Source: Ammonifex degensii KC4 | GTDB lineage: Bacteria > Bacillota > Desulfotomaculia > Desulfotomaculales > Ammonificaceae | Reading direction: 5' to 3' | Length of the DNA stretch: 64,000 nt | Assembly: GCF_000024605.1 (NCBI RefSeq) | Contig: NC_013385.1 | Location: 1,111,501 to 1,175,500 of the forward strand | Part shown: in pieces, positions 24,199 through 32,650 of the stretch | Numbering within the stretch: position 1 is the first letter of the stretch | How the letters are laid out: each line of letters starts with the position of its first letter | Notes under the pieces: model-generated | Told to the model about the DNA's origin: nothing | Database searches by the model: none | What the model saw: only the letters and a program-made list of their open reading frames with translations | Program-made: the position numbers and the translations under genes

Positions 24199-24861
24199 AT
24201 GGCTCGCTGCCACGAGTGTGCCGTGCGGCCGGTAACCGTGGTGAAGTATCTTTCGCCCCCACATCTGGAGGAGTTCGCCGCCCATTTAGTGGTTCGCTTC
24301 TATGCTCCCGGAGAAGAGATCTTTTCTCCGGAGCGAAAGAGCCAGCGGGTGGCCATCGTGCGGCAGGGGTGGGTGAAGATCTTTTCCCTGGGAGAGTCCG
24401 GGAAAGAGCAGATCCTGGAGTTGGTAGGCCCGGGGGGCTTTTTGGGGGAAGAAGCCGTTTTGCCCCACGCCTCCGGGGCTTTTACCTTCGCCTCTGCTCT
24501 CACGCCGGTAGAAATATGCGAGATGCCTGCCAAACTCTTTCGTCGCCTGCTCGGCGACTTCCCCCTTTTAGCCCAGGCCTTCGAGGAGTGCCTGATAAAG
24601 CGGCTACACTGGGCTAGAGAACTGGCTTCTCTACTGGCGCTGGAGCCGGCCTGCAAGCGCCTGGAAAGGTTGCTCGTACATCTCATGGCGGAAAAAGATT
24701 TCCCCCTTTCTCCGAGTGTTTCCCTGCTGGCCTCCTTAGCCGGCCTTACTCCGGAGACCGTTTCCCGCTGCCTTTCCCGCTGGCGGCGCGAGGGAGTAAT
24801 CAAGCGCCAGGGTCGCCGGATCATTTTCTGCTACACCAGAACCCAGGAGAAAGATTCTTGA
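24199..24861 (+). CDS. Crp/Fnr-family transcriptional regulator
   Basis: 220 residues. Cyclic-nucleotide-binding-like beta roll at about residues 25-125 (FYAPGEEIFSPERKSQ, FLGEEAVLPHA) and a helix-turn-helix at about 170-210 (LASLAGLTPETVSRCLSRW). The N-terminus has CHEC (C4, C7), and further Cys residues lie at about 115 and 138. An Fe-S or redox-sensing role as in Fnr is possible but not shown. ATG start behind GGGGAGG. It directly follows metE. Confidence 0.88.
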   Translation: MARCHECAVRPVTVVKYLSPPHLEEFAAHLVVRFYAPGEEIFSPERKSQRVAIVRQGWVKIFSLGESGKEQILELVGPGGFLGEEAVLPHASGAFTFASALTPVEICEMPAKLFRRLLGDFPLLAQAFEECLIKRLHWARELASLLALEPACKRLERLLVHLMAEKDFPLSPSVSLLASLAGLTPETVSRCLSRWRREGVIKRQGRRIIFCYTRTQEKDS

Positions 24862-24921
24862 GGGTTGCCAGCAGTTAATTGATTAAGTAGACCTAAGGTT
24901 AGATGGTATAATGTAGTCACC

Positions 24922-25041
24922 ATGGGAAAGCTTTACCCGCTCCACGAAGCGTGCAGAATCTTAGGGGTGTCTCTAAAGACACTCCAGCGGTGGGAGAAAG
25001 AGGAAGGAGAAAGTTGTAAGGTAGGTAAAGGAGGTGTTTGA
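24922..25041 (+). pseudogene. IS607 TnpA remnant: MerR-like head only
   Basis: 39 residues: MGKLYPLHEACRILGVSLKT, then LQRWEKEEG and a short unrelated tail. It carries the winged-helix start of IS607 TnpA but stops before the wing and the whole recombinase domain. It has an extended -10 promoter (TGGTATAAT) just upstream and overlaps the tnpB start (TTG 25038), so the small head could still be made and couple translation into tnpB. Confidence 0.65.
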
Positions 25042-26595
25042 GGCTGCTGGCCACGTACCAGACGCGGATTGACGACCGGGAAAGCTACCCCTTCCTCGAA
25101 GCTTGTGGCGAATACTTCGGCCGCCTGGAAAGAAAGCTCTACGTGGACTACCACATCAAAGGTCTGCAGGTGAAGGAGCTGAAGCGCAAATACATCGCGG
25201 AACACGGCATCACGGCCCGACAGTTCAACTCCCTGATGAGGGAGTTAACTGCATGGCTTAACTCCGTTCGCGAGAGCCTCAGCTTCCGTGAACAGGACCT
25301 CCTGGGCCGGATCAGGCGGCTTGAGCGGTTCATCGAGAAGAAGGAGAGAGCGGGAGAGGCTTAAGAAGTCCCTGTCCAGGCTGACACCCCGCTCGGAAGA
25401 GTGGCAGAAGAAGGTCGAGCGCCTGAAGAAGGTAAAGTTCGTCCTTCACCAGAAGAAGCGGCGTTTGAGGAACCTGAGGCACAAGCTGGAGGCGGTGCGG
25501 AGGAACCTGGAGTCAGGCCGGTACCCCATCTGTTTCGGCGGCCGGAAGCTCTTCAAGGCCCAGCACAATCTGGAGGCAAACGGTTTCCAGGACCACGCGG
25601 AGTGGCTGCTTGCTTGGCGGAAAGCGCGTTCGGGCAATTTCCTGGTACTCGGCTCTAAAGACGAAATGTGCGGCAACCAGACCTGCACTTACACTAAGGA
25701 CAACACGCTGCGGGTCAGGGTTCCGGACCGGCTGCGGGCCAGGTTTGGGCACTGGGTCTTGATCAAGTCTGTCCGCTTCCCGTACGGCCAGGAGCACCTG
25801 GACCGGGTAAGACGACCGGTATGTGTTGTGAAGGGCCGGAAAGTCTACCGTGCGGTCACGTACCGCTTCGTGCGGCGCAAAGGGGCCTGGTACCTTTTTG
25901 CCACGGTGGAGCGGGACGACCCGGCACCTTCGACGAGCAGGCAAAACGGCGCGGTGGGCATCGACCTGAACGACGGCTTTTTACGGGTGGGTGAAGTGGA
26001 CCGGTCCGGCAACCCGGTAAACGAGTTTAAGGTCCCCGTAGCCATGAGGGACAGGACGAGGGGGCAAGTGACTGCGGCCCTGGGTGAAGCGGTCAAAAAG
26101 GTCGTCCTGTACGCGAAGGAAAAGGGAAAGCCGGTGGTCATAGAGGACCTGGACTTTACCGGGAAGAAGCAGGGCTTGAGGGAGTCCAACTCCCGGTATG
26201 CCCGCATGCTCTCGGGCTTCGCCTACAGGAAGTTCCGCGTGATGGTCGAGTCCTGCTGCTCGCGTGAGGGCGTGGAGCTCTTGCGGGCCAACCCGTTTGC
26301 GACGTCGCTTATAGGGCAGCTGAAGTTCATGGCCAGGTACGGTTTAAGCCCGCATGGTGCGGCGGCGTGTGTGATAGCCCGGCGCGGCCTGGGCTTTGGC
26401 CTGGAGCGGGCACCGGAAGTTTTAGCCCCGGGAATCCCGCCGCGGGGGAGGGCCTCACGGCGGGGCTACTGGCGGCAGGTGTGTAAGTCTCTCAAGCGCG
26501 GTCCCGGCCCCGGCCTCCGCGTGGACGTGCTCTACGCCGACAGGTTCTTATCCCCGGCCTTTGAGCTTCTTCCGTGCCGGTGTGGCAGGCTTTGA
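25038..26595 (+). pseudogene. tnpB: TnpB-related protein, zinc-ribbon-less, frameshifted; His in third RuvC motif
   Basis: TTG start behind AAAGGAGGTG. The first part (RKLYVDYHIKGLQVKELKRK, then RRLERFIEKKER) runs to a stop at 25364. The remainder continues in another frame from about 25345 (RERLKKSLSRLTP, ICFGGRKLFKAQ). RuvC-I is in GIDLNDGFLRVGEV and RuvC-II in VVIEDLDF. RuvC-III reads GLSPHGAAACVIARRGLGF, with His where Asp is expected. No zinc ribbon. About 515 residues if joined. The single frameshift lies in a purine-rich run near 25345-25355 and could also be a sequencing error. Confidence 0.75.
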
Positions 26596-26647
26596 GGGCG
26601 GCGGCAACGCTTCCCGGGGACCCGCGAGGATGCCCGGGACCACGTAC
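26574..26647 (+). repeat. Repeat A: tnpB 3' end plus start of its non-coding region
   Basis: This 74-base segment, including GAGGGCGGCGGCAACGCTTC and the arms CCCGGG/CCCGGG, recurs at 33547-33618 with only a few changes. It spans the last codons of the tnpB-related gene (PCRCGRL) and the first part of the downstream RNA region. Confidence 0.85.
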
Positions 26648-27042
26648 CACCCCCCGATGAAGCAGGCCGCACCGGCACGAGACCGCGAGCGGCCCCTGAC
26701 AGGGGCAGGGGGGCGGGAGGGGACAGCCCCTCCCATCCTTCCGGGCACCGGCCGTCAGACGGCACGGGCCGGGTACCGGCCGTGAGGCGGCACGGCCCCG
26801 GTTGTGACCGGAGCGGGATGAAGCCTCGACCGGCGTGGTCTGGTTGTGAGCCGATGCTCCGGCTCCCCTTCCGGGGTGAGAGTCCCCGGCGCGAACCGCG
26901 GGGAAGGCCGTTCGCCCCGCGTCGGTCGGAGGGAGTAAGGTCTGGCGTGAAGGAGAGCCAGGTATCCCGGCAAGACTCCGGCCGGAGGCGAGCCGATCGC
27001 CTCAGGTACTGTAGACACGCATACCCTTGGGTATGTATGTCT
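26596..27042 (+). ncRNA. GC-rich structured 3' region of element 3, probable guide-RNA scaffold
   Basis: About 450 bases with no credible gene, very rich in GC and in short complementary arms. Examples are GGGCACCGGCCGTCAGACGG with GGGTACCGGCCGTGAGGCGG (a near tandem repeat at 26741-26790) and CCCCTTCCGGGG near 26869-26880. It ends in the hairpin at 27013-27042. The location downstream of tnpB, up to the element end, is that of omega RNA in TnpB systems. The piece 26574-26647 is also found alone at 33.5 kb. Confidence 0.5.
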
Positions 27043-27356
27043 GCGTGCGTAGGAACGGTCTGTCGCCAAAGGCCTATTAGTCAAACTGATTTGCGGCTTT
27101 TTGTGCGGGGTGCGACTGGGAGCAAGTCTGCGTGCCCAGGAAGAAGGAATTGAGGCCGCTGTGAGTCAAGAAGTTTTCAATTTTTGGGGAAAGCGCATAA
27201 GATGATTCTGGGCTGGGCAGAAGGTTGAGCGCTTTGGGTAAATGGTATTGCGGTTAGGATGGATGGCGGAGGCGGCTAGCATCGAAGCGGTGGCCGCCTT
27301 TTGCTTGTTGTGGGATGTCTTGGGTTTGCCGTTCTTTTGCTGAGGGGGTGATAATC
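27043..27356 (+). other. Intergenic region before the methyltransferase
   Basis: About 310 bases. Contains TGGGAGCAAGTCTGCGTGCCCA, possibly still element DNA. A terminator-like hairpin follows (AGGCGGC at 27270-27276 with GCCGCCT at 27293-27299, then TTTTGCTTGTT). No gene is supported. What transcript that hairpin ends is not clear. Confidence 0.3.
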
Positions 27357-28046
27357 TTGTGCGGGGAACTGAAGTATGACTTCCAGATCGATTTAAGCGA
27401 CACCCATTCCGCCCACGGGAAGGTCCTCCGCTTGGTTGGTTGGGGGAAGAAGGTGCTCGAGGTCGGGTGCGCTACCGGGTACCTCACGCGGGCGCTCAAG
27501 GAGCGCTTCTGGTGCACCGTTGATGCTGTAGAGATTGACCCGGAAGCGGCGGCGCGGGCACGCCCTTTCTGCGCGCAACTCTTAGTAGGCGATGTCGAGG
27601 AACTTCCCCTCGAGGTGTACTTTGCGCCGGAGAGCTACGATGTAATCCTCCTCGCCGACGTTCTTGAGCATCTCCGTGAGCCCTGGATGGTACTGCGGCG
27701 GCTGCGCCCCTTGCTAAGGGAAAAGGGCTACGTAGTTGCTTCTATTCCCAATATCGCGCACGCGGCAGTGATCTTGGAACTCTTCGAGGGGCGGTTTCGG
27801 TACCGGCCGCGCGGTTTGCTCGACGAAACCCACCTCCGATTTTTCACGCGGGAGGGGGTGGAGGAGCTCTTTGCGGGGAACGGCTACCTGATTACCTACT
27901 GGGACCGAGTGGCGCTTCCGCCCGCCTTGACGGAGTTTGGCACAGATCTTTCCCGCTTTCCGGAGGAAGTTATCCGTTTTCTCTACAAGAAAAACAGGGA
28001 TGCGGATACCTACCAGTTCATTGTGAAGGCGGTGCGGGCAGAATAG
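27357..28046 (+). CDS. Class I SAM-dependent methyltransferase
   Basis: 230 residues from TTG 27357, placed behind GAGGGGGTG; an upstream ATG at 27315 lacks a ribosome site. The SAM-binding motif I is VLEVGCATGYLTRALKE, followed by the acidic residue in VEIDPEAA and motif post-I DVILLADVLEHL. This layout is typical of methyltransferases of cell-surface glycan clusters. The acceptor is unknown. It opens the cluster with glycosyltransferases and DUF6385/DNRLRE proteins and is closed by a strong terminator. Confidence 0.85.
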   Translation: MCGELKYDFQIDLSDTHSAHGKVLRLVGWGKKVLEVGCATGYLTRALKERFWCTVDAVEIDPEAAARARPFCAQLLVGDVEELPLEVYFAPESYDVILLADVLEHLREPWMVLRRLRPLLREKGYVVASIPNIAHAAVILELFEGRFRYRPRGLLDETHLRFFTREGVEELFAGNGYLITYWDRVALPPALTEFGTDLSRFPEEVIRFLYKKNRDADTYQFIVKAVRAE

Positions 28047-28089
28047 TTCAGCATTCCCCAGGTCACAGTTCGCAGTTCCTCTAAAATAC

Positions 28090-28119
28090 AAAACTCGGCG
28101 GAACCGCCGAGTTTTGTTG
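28090..28119. terminator. Bidirectional terminator between the methyltransferase and the DUF6385 repeat protein
   Basis: AAAACTCGGCGG and CCGCCGAGTTTT are perfectly complementary (12 base pairs, loop AA), with A- and T-rich flanks on both sides. Confidence 0.92.
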
Positions 28120-28139
28120 TCGGTACCAGTTTTGTGCCG

Positions 28140-28892
28140 TTACTTCTGCCCTTGGATAAAGGCGGTAAGGGTAGCGCTGGTGGTAGTGGCGATAGCGGCC
28201 AGCCGCACGTACTTGAGAAAAATCGAGGGCACTAAGGTGACGAGGGCTCCCGCATCAACGGTAACTGCGGTGCCATCGTCGATCCAGTCTGTGTTGTTCG
28301 GGCTGATCTGGATCTTCACCTGGGCGGCAGTGGTGCCGGTGTTGACCACGGCCAGGGTGTAGGTGATGTACTCGAGGACGTTGGTTGTTACGGCCGGCGC
28401 ATAGACGGTGGTGACGGTGATATCCTCCGAGGTGTCGAGAATTGTGCGGGAGTTAATTGCGGTACCCACTATGCCGGTGCCGATGCAGACGGAGAGCGAT
28501 CCGGTGCCGGTGGTGATGGCTAAGCCGGTGGAGGTTACCGGAAGGTCTCCCGTACCGATTGAAACCGAAAGCGCTCCTGCACCGGTAGTGATGGCCAAAC
28601 CGGTTGAAGTCACCGGCACATTACCTGTCCCGATTGAGACGGCAAGTGCTCCTGTGCCAGTTGTGATGGCGAGCCCCGTCGAGGTGACGGGAAGGTCACC
28701 AGTACCGATCGAGACAGCAAGTGAGCCCGTGCCGGTGGTAATCGCCAGACCGGGGGAGGTAATGGCCAGCCGGCCGCTGGCATCGGTGTTCAGGGCTACG
28801 TCCTGGCTGCCAAAGATTTTCACCCGCATCTCGTCAGGAACATCTTGGAAAACCTTAAAGTTGGGCACGGTTATCACTCCTTGCAGGGACAT
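28140..28892 (-). CDS. Repeat-containing DUF6385-type putative surface protein
   Basis: 250 residues. Residues 49-148 are four copies of a 25-residue unit of the type LAITTGTGSLAVSIGTGDLP + VTSTG, rich in Thr, Ser and Gly and likely to form a beta-solenoid or an O-glycosylated stalk. Residues about 160-250 match the DUF6385 domain (VLEYITYTLAVVNTGTTAAQ, then SPNNTDWIDDGTAV). The same domain ends the protein at 32643. No signal peptide. The only gene of the cluster on the minus strand, with its own AAGGAGTGATA site. By context it is a structural surface or spore protein and a possible glycosylation target. Confidence 0.75.
   Translation of the reverse strand: MSLQGVITVPNFKVFQDVPDEMRVKIFGSQDVALNTDASGRLAITSPGLAITTGTGSLAVSIGTGDLPVTSTGLAITTGTGALAVSIGTGNVPVTSTGLAITTGAGALSVSIGTGDLPVTSTGLAITTGTGSLSVCIGTGIVGTAINSRTILDTSEDITVTTVYAPAVTTNVLEYITYTLAVVNTGTTAAQVKIQISPNNTDWIDDGTAVTVDAGALVTLVPSIFLKYVRLAAIATTTSATLTAFIQGQK
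28449..28748 (-). repeat. Four tandem 75-base coding repeats in the DUF6385 protein gene
   Basis: Each copy encodes one 25-residue Thr/Gly-rich unit. Copies differ at many third positions, so the array is old or selected at protein level rather than recently amplified. Confidence 0.85.
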
Positions 28893-28985
28893 TTTTCTTT
28901 ATTCTATGTTTGTTACCATAATTTGGTTACCTGCGCACCGTGGTTGACCTTTCCTCATAAACTGGAAAAAGAAGAGGTGAGAGCC

Positions 28986-30230
28986 TTGGCCGATCGCATT
29001 TCGCTCTGCTTGATTGTTAAGGACGAGGCAGCCTACTTGGCGCGGGCAATTGAAAGTTCCCGGGCAGCGGCCGACGAGATTATCGTGGTCGATACCGGCT
29101 CCCGGGACGATTCGCCGGCCATAGCCCGCCGCCTTGGCGCAAAAGTTTTTCACTTTCGCTGGCGGGGAGACTTCAGCGCCGCGCGCAACTTCGCCTTGGA
29201 GCAGGCAACGGGGGAATGGATTCTTTTTCTCGACGCGGACGAGGAGTTTGCGGAGGGAGATGCGCAAAAACTGCGGGAAATTGTGGCAGCTACGGATGTG
29301 GAGGGGTATTTTTTCAAGATTATCAACTTTTACAATACGGAAAACCGAGTTGAGCAAGCGCCGGACGTAGTTTTTCGCTTTTTCCGGAACCATCCGGATC
29401 ACCGCTACGAGGGAAGGGTTCACGAACAAATTATCCCGGCGATCATGCGCCGCAACCCAGAGGCCCGCTTTGCCATCCGGGAGGACATAACGCTTTTTCA
29501 CTACGGTTATCTTGAGGCCAACCTTACCGCGAAGCGAAAGCGGGAGCGAAACCTGCAGCTTATGGAGCAAGAAGCAGCGCGGTCTCCGGACGACCCCGTG
29601 GTAAATTTCCACCTGGGCGTGGAGTACTTCCGGCAGGGCAACTATTCTCGTGCTACCCAAGCTTTCCTGCGGGCGGCAGCGGGGTCGAGCCCCGCAGTGG
29701 TTTATGGCCCGAAGCTCCTCAAGTACCTGGTTCAGAGCCTTTACCTTGCCGGGGAGAAGGATGAGGCGCTCCGCGCGGCAACGAACGGTCTTGCGGTTTA
29801 CCCCGACCACCCTTACCTCCATTTTGCGCGCGGTGTCTTGCTTTTCGAAAAAGGAGATTACGCGGCGGCGCAGGAGGCGTTTTTGCAGGCGCGCGCCCAC
29901 CGGCAGTGCCCCGCCTATTACGCGGTGGAGGAGGCGGTGACTGGTTACCAGACACTTTACTACCTGGGGCGGTGCGCCGAGGAACGCGGTGATTTAGAGG
30001 AAGCGCTGGCCCACTACCTGGCGGCGGTCCGCGAAAACACGGAGTTCGTGCCAGCGGTAGCTCGGATTGTTCACATCCTCAACCCGCGGGAGTACCCGGA
30101 AGATACGGTTGAATCTTTGAACCGGGTCTTCGATCTTTCCGCGCCGCGCGCACGCCGCATCCTGGCGGAAATTTTTCTGGCAGAGGGCGCGGCAGAGCTT
30201 GCCCGGCGCTTCCTGCAGGCCGAGAGGTAA
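28986..30230 (+). CDS. Family 2 glycosyltransferase with C-terminal TPR repeats
   Basis: 414 residues from TTG 28986 behind AGAGGTGAGAG. GT-A fold: LCLIVKDEAAYLARAIES, IIVVDTGSRDDSPAIARRLG and the metal-binding LFLDADEEF (DxD, about residue 84). From about residue 210 on, TPR helices follow (VNFHLGVEYFRQGNYSRATQ; LHFARGVLLFEKGDYAAAQE; YYLGRCAEERGDLEEALAHY). This GT2-TPR type occurs in surface-polymer and glycoprotein clusters of Firmicutes. Cytoplasmic; sugar and acceptor unknown. The TPR part may hold the protein acceptor. Confidence 0.88.
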   Translation: MADRISLCLIVKDEAAYLARAIESSRAAADEIIVVDTGSRDDSPAIARRLGAKVFHFRWRGDFSAARNFALEQATGEWILFLDADEEFAEGDAQKLREIVAATDVEGYFFKIINFYNTENRVEQAPDVVFRFFRNHPDHRYEGRVHEQIIPAIMRRNPEARFAIREDITLFHYGYLEANLTAKRKRERNLQLMEQEAARSPDDPVVNFHLGVEYFRQGNYSRATQAFLRAAAGSSPAVVYGPKLLKYLVQSLYLAGEKDEALRAATNGLAVYPDHPYLHFARGVLLFEKGDYAAAQEAFLQARAHRQCPAYYAVEEAVTGYQTLYYLGRCAEERGDLEEALAHYLAAVRENTEFVPAVARIVHILNPREYPEDTVESLNRVFDLSAPRARRILAEIFLAEGAAELARRFLQAER

Positions 30231-30292
30231 GAGGCTGTGGGGGCAAGGGACCGGCGACGTATCAGGTAGAAAAGAAGAGAGGAGGAATTGTG

Positions 30293-32650
30293 GTGCGCAT
30301 TGTGGGGATGCTCCGAGTAAAAAACGAAGCTACCTGGCTTAAAGCTGTGCTGGATGCTGCCGGGCGCGTATGCGACGCGCTGGTGGTCTTGGATGATGGC
30401 TCGACCGACGCAACGCCGGAGATATGCCGTCGCCACCCGAAGGTGGCCGAGTACCTCTACCAGGAGGAAAGCGTGCTTGACGAAGCGCGGGACAAAAACC
30501 GGCTCCTTAAGATGGCCCTGCAGCTCGAGCCCGATTGGATTCTGGCGCTGGACGGGGACGAGGTTCTTGAGGACGCGGCTCCGGAAATCATCCGCCGCGA
30601 AATAGCGCTCATCGATCCCGTGGAGCCCCAGTTTGTTGCCTTTGCGCTTCAGATTCTCTACTTTTGGGATGATCCGCTCACGTTTCGGTGTGAGCCTTCG
30701 CTTTACGGAGACTTTTGGCAGGTACGCCTCTTCACCACGTGGGGTCAAGATGTGACGCGGCTCACTTTTCTGCCCACGTCTCACGGTGGGAATCTCCACT
30801 GCGGTAGCGTCCCCGCGAACCTTACGGGCCGCGCGCGCTTCATCGACGTGAAGGTAAAACACTACGGTTACCTCTCGGCCGAAACCCGGCAGCGTAAAAA
30901 GGAGTGGTATGCTACCCGCGACCCGGAAGCTTTTGCCCGGGGCTACTACGACCATCTCACCTCGAGCGAGGGGATGCGTCTGGCTATCTGGCAGGAGCGC
31001 AGGGAGCGGGATGCGGTGAGCAGCACGTTTATCAAGCCCACCGCCTACTTCACTGGCTACCCGATTGAGCTTATCTCTCTCCTACCGCCCGGCACAAGGC
31101 GGGTACTCGAGGTGGGGTGTGGTTACGGGGATGGCGGCCGGGCAATAAAGGAGGGGTTGCCGGAAGTTTGGGTGGCCGGGGCAGAGTGGCGATGGACGGC
31201 ATACCTTGCGGCACGGGCCGGGCTTGACGCTGCGGTTTACTGGCGGCCTGGGGAGCCCCTTCCTTTCCCGGATGGTTTTTTCGATGTGGTACTGCTTAAC
31301 CACTGCCTTGAAAAGTTCGCCGACCCTTGGACGGTACTTTCTGGCTTGAAGCGCTATGTGGCCCCGGGAGGAAAAGTGATAGCTACAGTGGCTAATGCGC
31401 GGAACCTGGTCAACCTTGTGCGACTTGCGGGTGGAGACTGGGATTATACCGCCACTGGTGTGGCGGATATTGCCAACCTCCGTTTTTTCACTCCGCGCAC
31501 CGCTGCGGCTCTTTTCGCTTACTGCGGCTTTAAAGTAAAAGAGATCTCATTTGTTCCCGACCCGCAGATTGCTATTTCCGGGGCTTCCTCCGCGGAGAGC
31601 ACTCCTTTTTCTCTACAAGCGGGGAACCTTCACCTGGTGGGGCTCAGCGGAGAAGACCTGGCTGAGCTCACCGCACGGGACATCCTGGTGGTGGCAGAAA
31701 AAAGTGCAGGGAAGACGAGCCTTTCGCAAAGTGAACAAAGCGCAACGAGCCCGGTCGCGGCTGGAAGAACTGGACCCGGGTCGGCGGGAAGAGATGAGCC
31801 GACTATGGGGAAGTCGCCGGAGCTTATTTCGATTATCATACCCGTTTTTAACCAATTATCCTTCACCAAGCGTTGCTTGGAGAGTATTCGGAATTTCACT
31901 TCACTTCCTTACGAGCTGATCATCATCGATAACGGGTCAACCGATGAAACAAGTGCTTTCCTGAAAAGCCAAAAAGACCTCAAGGTTATTACCAACGAGA
32001 GCAACCGCGGTTTTGGCCCGGCGGTAAACCAGGGTCTTGCCCTAGCGCGGGGCGAGTACTTGGTGGTACTTAACAACGATACGTTGGTAACACCAGGCTG
32101 GCTCGAGGAGCTTCTCTACGCTCTCAAGACAGGGCCGGCGGCGGGACTTGCCGGTCCGGTAACCAACTACGCGAGCGGGCCGCAGTGCATCCCGGTGCCT
32201 TACCAGCCAGATAATGAAGAAAGTATCGTAACCTTCGCGCGAGAGCGCGCCGTGGCCTACAAGGGGAAAATTCGGGAGGTGTTCCGTCTCGTTGGTTTCT
32301 GCTTGGCGATTAGGCGAGCGGTTGTCGAGAAAATCGGCGGTTTTGACCCCCGGTTTGCTACCGGAAACTTCGAAGATGATGACTTTTGCTTGCGGGCTCG
32401 CTTAGCGGGGTTTCGCCTCTATATTGCAGAAGGTGCCTTCATCCACCACTACGGGCACCAAACCTTTGTTGGCGCGGGACTCGACTTTGCGGCTAGGATG
32501 GCGGAAAACTGGCGCCGGTTCAAGGAAAAATGGGGGCTTGACCCGGCGCGGCCGGTTGAAATGGGATACCCCGCTGACCTGCCGGCGCGGTTGAAATTTG
32601 ACCGGGCACTTCACTACGAGCCTCTCCACGAGGTGGCAGGGAATGGCTGA
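30293..32650 (+). CDS. GT2 glycosyltransferase - methyltransferase - GT2 glycosyltransferase, three-domain protein
   Basis: 785 residues from GTG 30293 behind AGAGGAGG. Domain 1 (about 1-240): GMLRVKNEATWLKAVLDAAG, VVLDDGSTD and ILALDGDEVLED (DxD). Domain 2 (about 265-420): type 11 methyltransferase with VLEVGCGYGDGGRAIKE and DVVLLNHCLEKFADPW. A low-complexity Ser/Gly linker follows at about 470-505. Domain 3 (about 510-740): SIIIPVFNQLSFTKRCLESI, VVLNNDTLVTPGWLEE and the acidic FEDDDFCLRARLAG. Three active sites on one chain could add a sugar, methylate it and add another. It overlaps the next gene by 8 bases. Confidence 0.88.
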   Translation: MRIVGMLRVKNEATWLKAVLDAAGRVCDALVVLDDGSTDATPEICRRHPKVAEYLYQEESVLDEARDKNRLLKMALQLEPDWILALDGDEVLEDAAPEIIRREIALIDPVEPQFVAFALQILYFWDDPLTFRCEPSLYGDFWQVRLFTTWGQDVTRLTFLPTSHGGNLHCGSVPANLTGRARFIDVKVKHYGYLSAETRQRKKEWYATRDPEAFARGYYDHLTSSEGMRLAIWQERRERDAVSSTFIKPTAYFTGYPIELISLLPPGTRRVLEVGCGYGDGGRAIKEGLPEVWVAGAEWRWTAYLAARAGLDAAVYWRPGEPLPFPDGFFDVVLLNHCLEKFADPWTVLSGLKRYVAPGGKVIATVANARNLVNLVRLAGGDWDYTATGVADIANLRFFTPRTAAALFAYCGFKVKEISFVPDPQIAISGASSAESTPFSLQAGNLHLVGLSGEDLAELTARDILVVAEKSAGKTSLSQSEQSATSPVAAGRTGPGSAGRDEPTMGKSPELISIIIPVFNQLSFTKRCLESIRNFTSLPYELIIIDNGSTDETSAFLKSQKDLKVITNESNRGFGPAVNQGLALARGEYLVVLNNDTLVTPGWLEELLYALKTGPAAGLAGPVTNYASGPQCIPVPYQPDNEESIVTFARERAVAYKGKIREVFRLVGFCLAIRRAVVEKIGGFDPRFATGNFEDDDFCLRARLAGFRLYIAEGAFIHHYGHQTFVGAGLDFAARMAENWRRFKEKWGLDPARPVEMGYPADLPARLKFDRALHYEPLHEVAGNG

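Larger units (their letters stand above)
24900..27042 (+). mobile_element. TnpB element 3 (IS607-type, TnpA reduced to its head)
   Basis: Extended -10 TGGTATAAT (24904-24912), a 39-residue MerR-like head (24922-25041), a frameshifted tnpB-related gene (25038-26595) and about 450 bases of GC-rich DNA ending in a hairpin: AGACA-CG-CATACCC, TT, GGGTATG-TA-TGTCT at 27013-27042. No catalytic TnpA domain is present. Both ends are inferred. It lies between the Crp/Fnr gene and the surface-glycosylation cluster. Confidence 0.7.

Noticed and set aside
26596-27042. Possible group II intron end
   Set aside because: GAGCCG- and GTGAGAG-like pieces occur, but no domain V hairpin or reverse transcriptase is found. 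The tnpB context explains the region better.
28449-28748. Possible CRISPR-like array
   Set aside because: The 75-base units are contiguous coding repeats in one frame without spacers, and no cas genes are present.
28408-28947. A 179-codon plus-strand open frame with Pro/Val repeats
   Set aside because: Its repeats are the antisense reading of the Thr/Gly repeats of the DUF6385 protein, which has the better start and domain.
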